Translations under genes and position numbers: made by a program
Shown here: piece by piece, positions 1 to 6,805 of the stretch
How the letters are laid out: each line of letters opens with the position of its first letter
How positions within the stretch are numbered: the stretch's first letter is position 1
The notes under the pieces: model-generated
Seen by the model: only the letters and a program-made list of their open reading frames with translations
What the model was told of the DNA's origin: nothing
The model's database searches: none
From: Candidatus Woesearchaeota archaeon
GTDB lineage: Archaea > Nanobdellota > Nanobdellia > Woesearchaeales > WAPJ01
NCBI GenBank assembly: GCA_015520785.1
Contig: WAPJ01000075.1
Location: 1-7,875, forward strand
DNA length: 7,875 bases
Direction of reading: 5' to 3'

Positions 1-996
1 CAAGAAGATCTGTACCGCATCATCAAGGAGTGGTGTGTTAATCACGCCTCCAGCAGCGTAGGCGTGCCCACCCCCAATCCCCATGGCCTTGACGAGATCA
101 ACCACGCGGATCCCGTGTGGCGTGCTCCGCAAGCTCAAGCTCACCCTACCCCCCTGCCGGGGATTGAAGATCACACCCCACTCGGCTTCGCGCGTCTGCT
201 TGAGGAAGACCGTCATCAGATCCTTCGCAGTACTACTCGCCTCGTCAGCCTCTTGGAGACGGTTCACGACGAGGATGAATGGCGGCCAGCCGGGAAGATG
301 CATGAGCCGCGCGTTTTCAAGCAATTGGGCGAGCCTGCTGAACGTCGCGTAGGGGACGCGCTCATACCGGCTCTTGAACGCGTCAATATGCACGCCTCCC
401 TCATCAACGAGGCGTTTAACAAGGAGGAATATGCTACTCTGACTGGGCGTCACATATCGGAGATTCCCCGTATCACCGAGAATGCCGAGGAGGAGTTGTT
501 CCGCGAGCCGTGTGTCAACAGGCGTGTCTGTGAGGAGGATGCGCGCGATCAACTCAGCCGTACTCGTCAATCCTGGCTCTTGCACGTGGAGGAGCTCACC
601 ATGCATTTCCGCAGTCTCATGATGATCCAGGATGAGAAACCTGATCCCCCGCTCTTCGCGGATTTTTTCGAATGCCCCTTCACGATTCGTCAGCGCGCTC
701 ACACGCGCAGCATCCACGAGGAGAATATGCTGAACATTCTCTCCCTCAGGGCTTTCGAGGAATGTGGTGAGATCCCCCGCGAAGCGGATCTCATCATACC
801 CTGGGATGGTCTTCCAGCGTTCACGCTCCTCAGACGGGTAGATAATAGGCAGCCGTATCCCTTCACGTGCAAGCAGTGTTTGGAGGCTGAGCACGCTGCT
901 CATACTATCATCATCCGGATGCATGTGCGACGTGATAATCATACCATTCGCATGCTCACGGACAATCCTGAGAAATTCTCCTCGCGTGGGAAGCAT
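1..996 (-). CDS. DHH/DHHA1 family phosphoesterase (NrnA/RecJ-like), 3' end cut by window
   Basis: Reading the minus strand from ATG at 996 gives 332 open codons to the window edge. DHH phosphoesterases are metal-dependent hydrolases; those of this size (NrnA type, about 320-340 residues) degrade very short oligoribonucleotides, pAp or cyclic dinucleotides in the cytoplasm. All hallmark motifs are visible: motif I S-H-M-H-P-D-D-D (residues 23-30, giving H24, D28, D30), motif II V-D-A-A (D95), the D-H-H triad at 124-126, motif IV G-D-T-G (D175), and the DHHA1 substrate-binding G-G-G-H at 308-311 followed by A-A-G-G. By family length the gene is nearly complete, lacking perhaps only a few C-terminal residues. 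The start lies 6 bases after the gatB stop in the same frame, with GGAGG and GAGG Shine-Dalgarno candidates inside and just after the end of gatB, so it is the second gene of a gatB operon. The substrate cannot be decided from sequence. Confidence 0.92.
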   Translation of the reverse strand, partial: MLPTRGEFLRIVREHANGMIITSHMHPDDDSMSSVLSLQTLLAREGIRLPIIYPSEERERWKTIPGYDEIRFAGDLTTFLESPEGENVQHILLVDAARVSALTNREGAFEKIREERGIRFLILDHHETAEMHGELLHVQEPGLTSTAELIARILLTDTPVDTRLAEQLLLGILGDTGNLRYVTPSQSSIFLLVKRLVDEGGVHIDAFKSRYERVPYATFSRLAQLLENARLMHLPGWPPFILVVNRLQEADEASSTAKDLMTVFLKQTREAEWGVIFNPRQGGRVSLSLRSTPHGIRVVDLVKAMGIGGGHAYAAGGVINTPLLDDAVQIFL

Positions 997-1002
997 ACAT
1001 CC

Positions 1003-2391
1003 TCACTCCTCCCTCAGGGCTTCTTCGAGGAGGTCGCGTACCCGCCGACTATCAGCCCTGCCCTTCGTTTTCCGCATGACCTGGCCGATCAGATAGTTAA
1101 TCGCCTTCCCCTCCCCCTGCCGGTATGAGGCGACAGCGTCAGCATGCTCTCCTATTACTTCACGAACAAGCTTCCGGAGTGTCTCCTCATCCGAGACCTG
1201 GCCGAGACCCTCCTCCCTGATCACACGATCAATATCGAGTGGTTCATCATAGAGGCGTTCAACAAGGCGTTTGAAGACACCATCACTAATCACACCCTCC
1301 CTCCATCGCTTCACAAGCAGCGGGAAGGCGTCAATACCCCTATATTCTTCTGGGAGGGCGTGATGATAATTCACCACGCGCAAGAATTCCCTCCGCACAA
1401 TCCGACCAGCCGTCTCGCCTGGAATCCCCTCCTCAATCAGCTTGAGCGTGAGCTTCGCAGTAATAGGATGATCGAGAAGGATCTGCCTGTCCTCCTCTGT
1501 CACGCCCGCGTCGCGGAGCGCCTCACTCGCTCTTTCAGGCGTGAAGGCGAGGAGTGCTTCCGCCTCGGCAAGCAGTGGTTGGATGGGCACGCCCGGCAAG
1601 TCTACCTCAGGGATGAACCGATAGTCAACGGCTTCCTCCTTGCCACGCATGCGCACACTCCCACTCCCCGTCCACGCGCGCGTCTCCCGTATAATCTTCT
1701 CTCCCTTTTCTTTCAGCGCATACTGGCGGGCGAGCTCATGCCTGATTGCCTCGCTAATCATGCTGAAACTATTAATATTCTTTAATTCCACGCGTGTATA
1801 GTCGGGTGGCGTGCTCACGTTCACGTCAGCCTTACTACTATACCGTTCATCATACGCGTCCGCGTACAATAAGTCGCGGCGCAAGTCGCGAAGCCATTCT
1901 TCAACCTGTTCTGCGCTCGTAAAGTCGGGCTCGGTGACGATCTCGATGAGCGGCGTTCCCGACCGGTTATAATCAACTCGTCCCGTCTCGGGATCCCACC
2001 GAGCAGGGTCTTCCTCCAAGTGGACCTGACGGATCCGCACACCCCTATACTCGCCACCCGTCGCGATAGGGCTCGCATAGCTGCCGCTCATCGTCCGCTG
2101 ATAGCCTGCCGGCAAGTCTGGCCAGTCGTAATGCTTCCGCTGGAAGAAGGCCTTCCCAACAAGCCTGCTCTTGAAGATGAGTGCTACTGCGAGCGTCTTG
2201 AGAATGGCTTCACGATTGGGGAGCATGGGCTTCGCGCCCGGTTGTGCAGTGCAGACTTCGCAAATGGCCGTGTTCGGCTCCGCATCCAAGGTGGGTGGGA
2301 TGATGGGACAGTCACAGAAGAGCTTCATTCCATTCCGTATGCGCGGATAAATGTGAATCTCAAGGCCGATCTTCCCCTCACGCGACACCAT
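1003..2391 (-). CDS. gatB: Aspartyl/glutamyl-tRNA(Asn/Gln) amidotransferase subunit B
   Basis: GatB is the kinase/tRNA-binding subunit of GatCAB. It activates the side chain of Asp or Glu mischarged on tRNA-Asn or tRNA-Gln with ATP, then uses ammonia from GatA to amidate it. Numbering from a GTG three bases earlier (463 residues), one sees the opening K-I-G-L-E-I-H (8-14), a zinc-type Cys set C27/C29/C45/C48, R-K-H-Y-D-W-P-D-L-P-x-G-Y-Q (86-99), the kinase-site H-L-E-E-D (125-129), D-Y-N-R-S-G-T-P-L-I-E-I-V (141-153), D-V-N-V-S (190-194), E-L-K-N-I-N-S-F (203-210) and D-Y-R-F-x-P-E (257-263). The helical YqeY-like tail ends in G-K-A-I-N-Y-L-I-G-Q-V-M at 429-440. Length is slightly short but complete, with no GatE-type insertion. 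Starts GTG 2394, ATG 2391 and GTG 2388 are all possible; ATG 2391 is preferred because the TATA-like box sits 29 bases before it. No gatA or gatC is in the window, so they must lie elsewhere. Confidence 0.95.
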   Translation of the reverse strand: MVSREGKIGLEIHIYPRIRNGMKLFCDCPIIPPTLDAEPNTAICEVCTAQPGAKPMLPNREAILKTLAVALIFKSRLVGKAFFQRKHYDWPDLPAGYQRTMSGSYASPIATGGEYRGVRIRQVHLEEDPARWDPETGRVDYNRSGTPLIEIVTEPDFTSAEQVEEWLRDLRRDLLYADAYDERYSSKADVNVSTPPDYTRVELKNINSFSMISEAIRHELARQYALKEKGEKIIRETRAWTGSGSVRMRGKEEAVDYRFIPEVDLPGVPIQPLLAEAEALLAFTPERASEALRDAGVTEEDRQILLDHPITAKLTLKLIEEGIPGETAGRIVRREFLRVVNYHHALPEEYRGIDAFPLLVKRWREGVISDGVFKRLVERLYDEPLDIDRVIREEGLGQVSDEETLRKLVREVIGEHADAVASYRQGEGKAINYLIGQVMRKTKGRADSRRVRDLLEEALREE

Positions 2392-2415
2392 CACGCATCC
2401 CGCACCCAGCCTGAG

Positions 2416-2425
2416 CTTAAAAAAG
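2416..2425 (-). promoter_or_regulatory. TATA-like promoter of the gatB operon
   Basis: The minus strand reads CTTTTTTAAG, centred about 29 bases before ATG 2391 and preceded by the purine-rich GTGGAAG that could serve as a BRE. In archaea a TATA box sits about 26-28 bases before transcription initiation, so this spacing implies a leaderless or nearly leaderless mRNA. There is no Shine-Dalgarno site before the start. It matches three other boxes in this window in sequence and spacing. Confidence 0.6.
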
Positions 2426-2636
2426 CTTCCACATAAGCGTCCTCCCCCAGCCTACTCCTTCCTCCTTCCTTTTCTCTTCTCACCATCCACTTGGAGATTC
2501 TCCTCCCTCTTCCAACCGCTCCTCTTTTCATCAACCCCCTCCCTGTCCTGAGGGAGAGGAACATGACCTGGTAAAACACCCTGGAAAGTCACTCCTCCTT
2601 CCCATCCTCACCAGAGGCATTGATCAGTGAGAGTGG

Positions 2637-2727
2637 AAAAACGAGATACTCGTGGGTTGGGAGAGGAAAAAGAAGTGGTGGTAGAGAGTGAAGAATGAAA
2701 GGTGGAAGAGGAGCTCACACCTTTCGC
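2637..2727 (-). terminator. Terminator of the surface-protein gene
   Basis: After the TAA at 2730-2728 the minus strand turns pyrimidine-rich with T5 runs at 2671-2667 and 2641-2637. The second run directly follows a small hairpin, ACGAG-TAT-CTCGT (2653-2641), so it resembles an intrinsic terminator, although archaeal termination usually needs only the U-tract. Confidence 0.55.
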
Positions 2728-4830
2728 TTAGAATGATCGAGCCTGCTGGATGATGAGGAATATGCCAAGCATGCCCATAAGAATAAGCTGCCATGACCTG
2801 CCCAGCCATGCCTTAAGGTCATCCGCATGCACATGTTGGAGGATGCTCACGCCTGACAGAGCATTTCTCTCCATCCCACTCCCTCCCCGTTGAGGAGGAT
2901 CCGATCCCCTCCTACCACCCTCCCCTCCTTCGAGACTCGTCTGATCATACTGAACCGGCTTTCCACTCTCCGTCCCTCCTCTTTCTCCCTCCTTCCCTTC
3001 AACCTTACCCTTTCCATTCTCCTCGAGCGGGCTCTTCATCCTCGTATCCCGAGTATCAACACTTCCTCCAGTCATCCTCTCTACTCTCTTCTCATTCCCC
3101 TCTCCCATATCATGCACTCCCTTCTCGCCAGTCTCCCTCGCTCGGAGCATGTCCTTCATCACCACACGCGTCACACGATCCCTCACACCAATAAGAATGG
3201 GTATCCTGCTAAACACGTGCACGCCCGGCGTAATGCGGGTGGCATTACACGCGTATAATTCACAATCCTCACACGCGACGAGATAGCGGCGTGTCCCATC
3301 CACCCGCGTCCGCCCCACCGACTTAAAGGAGAGATCCACTTCCTCATCCTCACGGCAGGATACCCCCTTATCCTCCTCAGGATTCGGATTCGTCCAGCCC
3401 ACGTGCAATGTTAGCTCGTGTGCACAGTCAAGCCGCTTCACGCGGAGCGTGAGGATGGCAGACGCGTCGGGAAGCCGTGGCGTATACTGCTTCCACCGCC
3501 TACTCCGACTCTCCCGCCATCCTGCGAGGAGGCTTCCATTCGCATGATACCACGCGTATGTATAGGGGCCGTCCGCGAGGATCTTGAAGCGTATCCGTCC
3601 CTCCTGGAAGGGCTGCATGACCACGCGGAGCGGGCATGCTGGCTTTTCGCAGGGTGTGAAGTTGATCGTCACATTCAGGCTGAAGGGAGTTGTATTCCAC
3701 CATCCCTCAAGCCGTGTAATCCTGAATGATTGTGGCGTGCATATGCCTGTGAGATTTTCAAGGAAGCTGGTGAGGAGCGCCTCTTCCTGCGGGGTGAGCG
3801 TCTCATGCTTATCATCAGACGTATTCGTGCCTGTTCCATTCACCTCTCCTCCAGTGATAGTAGTCTCCTTCCCTCCTGTCAGGTTCTCATCAGCCTCTCC
3901 CGTCTCATTCCCACCCACGCCCTCAGGAGAGGATGCATTCATTCCTCCTTCTGACTGATTTTCTCCGAGTGTCTCATTCCGCATGCTTGAAGAACGGTTT
4001 GTACGTGTTTCATTCTGAACGGTTTGGTTGGTCGTCTCATTCCCACTGCTCGTGAGAACGTCATCGTCGGACTCAGTATTCGTCTCATTCAGTGTCCTAT
4101 TCGAATCGTCTGAATACGGATTATCCCCTCCACGCTTATTACGAGAAGTATTATTCTCTCCTCCACTCGTTGTGTTCATCCATCCTGCGAGGATGAGGGG
4201 AAGCATATCACACGATCCAAGGAGGGGTGTGGTGTTTGACTGATTCTCGTCCACTCTGAGATTCTCATACGTGATAAGTGTCTCATTCTTCCTGCGTGAA
4301 AGCGTGTATGGGATGGTACGGATGATGTCACCTTTCCGGATGCGGATCGTGTCATGCTCATCATTCAATCCATTCCCAATTCTCCCACGGGTGAGTGTGA
4401 GCAGATAGGCTCCCGGAGGGAGAAAAGGACAGACATGGTTGAGATCAGCCGGTGTTGTATGAATCCGAACGACACGCTCATCCTCCAGGATTAGCTGATT
4501 CGTCATATTCTCCTGGAGACACGAGGTCGTATTACTCTCATTACGCACTATAAGGATAGACGCTTCAGTCTGATCATACGCGTACGCGTCCCCGAGCGTG
4601 AGGCTTGAAACATTCCCTCCCAGGAGGATGAGCGCCTCGCCACAGGCTGCTTTCGGGAGGATGATGAGCGAGAAGGCATACGTGAGCGTAAGACTCGTCT
4701 CAATGAGACTAAGCATGAAGAGAGGGAGGAGGATTGACTTCCTAACGGATGGGGGGTGCTGATGCTTCTTCCACTCTCCTCTTTCCTTTCCCTTCTCTCT
4801 CAAGCTAGACTCCCTACCCGTCTGCTCCAT
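2728..4830 (-). CDS. Sequon-rich (N-glycosylated) surface protein with C-terminal membrane anchor, unknown function
   Basis: No family is recognised. Counting from ATG 4830 (700 residues): a basic/acidic hydrophilic head (1-32), a hydrophobic signal or anchor segment (about 33-59), an ectodomain, and a hydrophobic helix at about 680-694 followed by a short tail. There are 29 N-X-S/T sequons, all between residues 73 and 529. Sixteen fall in a Ser/Thr/Asn/Gly/Glu-rich linker at 219-336, many of them N-E-T. The part at about 385-530 has alternating hydrophobic residues and paired cysteines typical of beta-sandwich exodomains (C394/C399, C520/C523/C528). Residues 540-670 are highly charged, Gly-rich and sequon-free, just before the anchor. 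This suggests a glycosylated, stalked protein displayed outside the cell. A TTG at 4860 would add 10 residues, but it lies within the promoter box, so ATG 4830 is preferred. The hydrophilic head is unusually long for a signal peptide. The gene is monocistronic and divergent from the protease. Confidence 0.8.
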   Translation of the reverse strand: MEQTGRESSLREKGKERGEWKKHQHPPSVRKSILLPLFMLSLIETSLTLTYAFSLIILPKAACGEALILLGGNVSSLTLGDAYAYDQTEASILIVRNESNTTSCLQENMTNQLILEDERVVRIHTTPADLNHVCPFLPPGAYLLTLTRGRIGNGLNDEHDTIRIRKGDIIRTIPYTLSRRKNETLITYENLRVDENQSNTTPLLGSCDMLPLILAGWMNTTSGGENNTSRNKRGGDNPYSDDSNRTLNETNTESDDDVLTSSGNETTNQTVQNETRTNRSSSMRNETLGENQSEGGMNASSPEGVGGNETGEADENLTGGKETTITGGEVNGTGTNTSDDKHETLTPQEEALLTSFLENLTGICTPQSFRITRLEGWWNTTPFSLNVTINFTPCEKPACPLRVVMQPFQEGRIRFKILADGPYTYAWYHANGSLLAGWRESRSRRWKQYTPRLPDASAILTLRVKRLDCAHELTLHVGWTNPNPEEDKGVSCREDEEVDLSFKSVGRTRVDGTRRYLVACEDCELYACNATRITPGVHVFSRIPILIGVRDRVTRVVMKDMLRARETGEKGVHDMGEGNEKRVERMTGGSVDTRDTRMKSPLEENGKGKVEGKEGERGGTESGKPVQYDQTSLEGGEGGRRGSDPPQRGGSGMERNALSGVSILQHVHADDLKAWLGRSWQLILMGMLGIFLIIQQARSF

Positions 4831-4854
4831 TGAGCGGAGACTGCACGTCTCAAT

Positions 4855-4863
4855 CTTCAAAAG
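4855..4863 (-). promoter_or_regulatory. TATA-like promoter of the surface-protein gene
   Basis: The minus strand reads CTTTTGAAG, identical to the box driving the divergent protease gene. It is centred 29 bases before ATG 4830 and preceded by purine-rich GTGAGGG. It overlaps the alternative TTG start at 4860, which argues that translation begins at 4830 on a leaderless mRNA. Confidence 0.55.
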
Positions 4864-4951
4864 CCCTCACCAACGCCTGCTGAAAATCCTCCCTCACCGT
4901 TGAAAGAATTCCGACGATGAGATGTGTTTTTCCGCTTCGCGTGTGACGAGT

Positions 4952-4960
4952 CTTTTGAAG
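4952..4960 (+). promoter_or_regulatory. TATA-like promoter of the protease operon
   Basis: The plus strand reads CTTTTGAAG centred 27 bases before ATG 4983, with GACGAGT just upstream as a possible BRE. There is no Shine-Dalgarno sequence immediately before the start, in agreement with leaderless transcription. Confidence 0.6.
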
Positions 4961-4982
4961 GATGAGCATCACGGTATGACGC

Positions 4983-6251
4983 ATGGGTTTCAAGAAGGAT
5001 GTCTGGTCACGCTGGGTGGCGAGGCGGGAGAAACAACTCTCCCGCGCCTCGCGCGAAGAGAAGGCAGGGATCATCCTCCGCGTCTGGCGGTCGCATAAGG
5101 AGTATGACCTGCCAATGCTCGTACGCGTCCATCCCACGTATAAGCGTGTCCTGGAAGGCCTCTCACGCAGAGAGGGGAGGCTGCGGCATGTCTATCAGTA
5201 TGCGAATGCTATTAGTTTTGCCGCATCGTATGATTTCGGGAGGGACTTCCTCGAGAGTATCATGGGGAAGCCGACAAGCCTCCGGAAGGCCTATCCTAAC
5301 TTGTTCGAGAATATTTATGATATCATGCCAGTCTATACGCTTGAAAAACCACCCGTGCGGAAGGCGCGGAAGCAGGACTTATGGAACCTGGACATGGTCC
5401 GCGCGCGTGAAGCACAGACGATTACGAAGGGTGAGGGCGTACTCGTGGGTGTGATTGACACGGGTGTTGACTATACGCATCCAGAAGTGAAACACGCGTT
5501 TGACAGTGAGAAGGGCGTGAATATCCCACAGCCGGGCAAGCAGCCGATGGATAAGGATGGGCATGGCACGCACGTTGCAGGTATCATCGCAGGCAGAGAA
5601 GTAGGAGTCGCGCCGGGCGTCCAATTGTATGCTATCCGCGTGTTTGACGGTCCCTACGCATTCCTTGATGATGTCATCGCGGGGATAGACTGGAGTATCC
5701 AGAAGGGTGTTGATGTGATTAACATGAGTCTTGGCAGTCCAACGTATGATCGGACGCTTGACGAGATCATCCAAGCAGCAGTCCAGCATGGGATCATCCC
5801 CGTGGCTGCCGCGGGCAACTCCCGGCGGGGGAGGAATTATCCCGCCTCTCTTGAGAATGTTATCAGCGTAGCCGCTGTGGATCAGCTCAAGCAGCATGCA
5901 GAATTCTCAAATATTTGCGAGACGAATGATCTGAGCGCGCCGGGCGTGAGCGTGTATAGTAGCATCCCGGGTGGGAAGTATGCATCGTATAGTGGGACGA
6001 GCATGGCCACGCCACACGTGACTGCTGGTGTGGCACTCGTTAAGAGTAGGAAGCCGCACGCGCCTATCGAAGAGATTCTCAAGGAGACCGCGCAGGAAGC
6101 ACAACCCGTTCCCGGAGAAAACTATGAGGACGTGTATGGTGCGGGCATCCTTGACGCGTACGCGGCACTCAATCATTCGCAGCATGCGAGGACACTGCTC
6201 AAACGGCTTGGCAGATCACTCCTCAGAGAACTCCGCGAGGTGATCTTCTAA
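4983..6251 (+). CDS. Subtilisin-family (S8) serine protease without signal peptide
   Basis: A 422-residue serine endopeptidase. The catalytic triad is complete: D159 in V-I-D-T-G-V-D, H194 in D-G-H-G-T-H-V-A-G, and S340 in G-T-S-M-A-T-P-H, with the oxyanion-hole N279 in A-A-G-N-S. The substrate-binding strand is recognisable at N-M-S-L-G (247-251). Residues about 28-121 look like an I9-type prodomain (strand 43-51, helix 52-63, strand 65-82, helix from 84, strand 111-121 ending P-V-Y-T-L-E), so cleavage would be expected somewhere at about 121-135. The first 40 residues are basic and hydrophilic with no hydrophobic segment and no twin-arginine motif, so the enzyme appears cytoplasmic or uses an unrecognised export route. 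No C-terminal accessory domain is present; the end is a basic amphipathic helix (about 398-422). ATG is set by the promoter 27 bases upstream. It overlaps the next gene by one base. The natural substrate is not known. Confidence 0.95.
   Translation: MGFKKDVWSRWVARREKQLSRASREEKAGIILRVWRSHKEYDLPMLVRVHPTYKRVLEGLSRREGRLRHVYQYANAISFAASYDFGRDFLESIMGKPTSLRKAYPNLFENIYDIMPVYTLEKPPVRKARKQDLWNLDMVRAREAQTITKGEGVLVGVIDTGVDYTHPEVKHAFDSEKGVNIPQPGKQPMDKDGHGTHVAGIIAGREVGVAPGVQLYAIRVFDGPYAFLDDVIAGIDWSIQKGVDVINMSLGSPTYDRTLDEIIQAAVQHGIIPVAAAGNSRRGRNYPASLENVISVAAVDQLKQHAEFSNICETNDLSAPGVSVYSSIPGGKYASYSGTSMATPHVTAGVALVKSRKPHAPIEEILKETAQEAQPVPGENYEDVYGAGILDAYAALNHSQHARTLLKRLGRSLLRELREVIF
6237..6245 (+). promoter_or_regulatory. 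Strong Shine-Dalgarno site for the I9-like gene
   Basis: GAGGTGATC, a near-full complement of the usual 3' end of archaeal 16S rRNA, lies inside the last codons of the protease gene and 5 bases before ATG 6251. It fixes the start of the small gene and supports translational coupling through the TAATG overlap. Confidence 0.75.
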
Positions 6252-6562
6252 TGGGCTTGGAAGACGTGCTCGTAACCATTAAACCCTTCCCGAAGGGAGC
6301 CGTGCATGGCATGCTCAGCACGTATGCGAGTAAGGCGCAAGTGCTTGGCACGGTGAATGCAGGCCTCTACCGCGTCCCACTCGAGGAACTCCCGGGTTTT
6401 ATGAGCATCGTGAAGAACGGCCTCGAGAAGGGTGTGATTGGAGAAGTCTATATCCGCCGCCAGCAGGAAGTCACGTATGATCGGGAGGAAGAAAAGGGTG
6501 GTTTCATGCTCATGCGCGAGCCCTGGGATGAAGCCTACGCGCGCGGAGCATACCTCGTGTGA
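6251..6562 (+). CDS. Stand-alone I9/propeptide-like small protein, putative inhibitor or chaperone of the adjacent subtilisin
   Basis: This 103-residue cytoplasmic-looking protein follows the beta-alpha-beta-beta-alpha-beta order of subtilisin propeptides and I9 inhibitors. A strand L-V-T-I-K-P (7-12) is followed by a short helix (about 16-26), a strand pair ending A-G-L-Y-R-V-P (37-43), a helix L-E-E-L-P-G-F-M-S-I-V-K-N (44-56) and a strand V-I-G-E-V-Y-I (62-68). The A-G-L-Y-R-V-P-L-E-E-L part in particular resembles the usual second half of such domains. A 30-residue acidic/aromatic tail follows that I cannot place. The ATG overlaps the protease stop (TAATG) and has a strong Shine-Dalgarno site, so the two are co-translated in near-fixed ratio. 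Free propeptides of this fold fold or inhibit subtilases in trans; this role is inferred from context and pattern, not proven. That it is a real gene is much surer than its function. Confidence 0.8.
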   Translation: MGLEDVLVTIKPFPKGAVHGMLSTYASKAQVLGTVNAGLYRVPLEELPGFMSIVKNGLEKGVIGEVYIRRQQEVTYDREEEKGGFMLMREPWDEAYARGAYLV

Positions 6563-6570
6563 GCAAGATT

Positions 6571-6660
6571 ATCCAATTCTCTTTCCTTTTTTCTTCTGAT
6601 GTTTTCTTCTCCTTTTCTCATTCTTCTTTCTTCTCTTCCCTCTTCTTCTTTGTGATGCTC
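6571..6660 (+). terminator. Pyrimidine-rich terminator of the protease operon
   Basis: Directly after the TGA at 6560-6562 the plus strand has about 90 bases almost free of purines, including a T6 run at 6587-6592 and several TTTT runs. There is no hairpin, as expected for a U-tract archaeal terminator. Confidence 0.6.
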
Positions 6661-6734
6661 TTCTTGCTTTTCATCTTGACGGGTTGAATGAGAAGTGTTG
6701 ATGGAAACTGGGATGGTGGATTGCGGAGATGCTC

Positions 6735-6775
6735 CTGAGAGAAGAAGGTGAAGAGGGAAAAAACGTGTAAAAAGG
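6735..6775 (-). terminator. Oligo-T terminator of the adenosyltransferase gene
   Basis: Downstream of the TAG at 6808-6806 the minus strand carries T5 (6773-6769) and T6 (6763-6758) within a pyrimidine-rich stretch. It faces the terminator of the protease operon, so the 243-base interval 6563-6805 is explained as a bidirectional terminator. No small gene is seen there. Confidence 0.55.
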
Positions 6776-6778
6776 ATG

Positions 6779-6796
6779 TGTACGGGTTGTACGGGT
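6779..6796. repeat. Tandem 9-base repeat, two copies
   Basis: TGTACGGGT occurs twice in direct succession just beyond the stop of the adenosyltransferase gene. Two copies only; probably without function. Confidence 0.4.
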
Positions 6797-6805
6797 ATTT
6801 CATCC

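Larger units (their letters stand above)
2392..2727. other. Intergenic region between the surface-protein gene and gatB
   Basis: This 336-base gene-free stretch has two compositional halves. Read on the minus strand, the first half after the surface-protein stop (about 2727-2625) is pyrimidine-rich with oligo-T runs and holds the terminator. The second half (about 2545-2430) is strongly purine-rich and leads into the gatB TATA-like box. A perfect 6-base-pair inverted repeat CTCCCT/AGGGAG with a 6-base loop lies at 2539-2556, without an adjoining T-run. I see no tRNA, no C/D-box or H/ACA pattern and no convincing small gene. Confidence 0.6.

Noticed and set aside
64..1128. Open frame of 354 codons on the plus strand
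   Set aside because: It is codon-aligned antisense to the DHH phosphoesterase and the end of gatB, both with full sets of family motifs. It stays open because the real genes rarely use TTA, CTA or TCA. The product has no recognisable motif.
1144..1785. Open frame of 213 codons on the plus strand
   Set aside because: Codon-aligned antisense of gatB with no recognisable motif.
2391..2579. 62-codon frame on the minus strand whose TGA overlaps the gatB ATG (TGATG)
   Set aside because: The overlap looks like translational coupling, but the product is an Arg/Gly/Glu-rich translation of a purine tract, and the gatB TATA-like box lies inside it. Homologues with a conserved protein here would reverse this.
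4580..4740. Lipobox-like site (A-A-C) after the N-terminal hydrophobic segment of the surface protein
   Set aside because: The residue three before the Cys is Lys rather than a small or aliphatic one, and a C-terminal anchor is already present, so lipid attachment is not supported.
5379..5897. Open frame of 172 codons on the minus strand
   Set aside because: Antisense of the subtilisin catalytic domain, with no promoter box or family motif.
6563..6805. Possible C/D-box small RNA (scattered TGATG and CTGA words)
   Set aside because: No properly spaced C, D', C', D set and no terminal stem; the words are expected by chance here.
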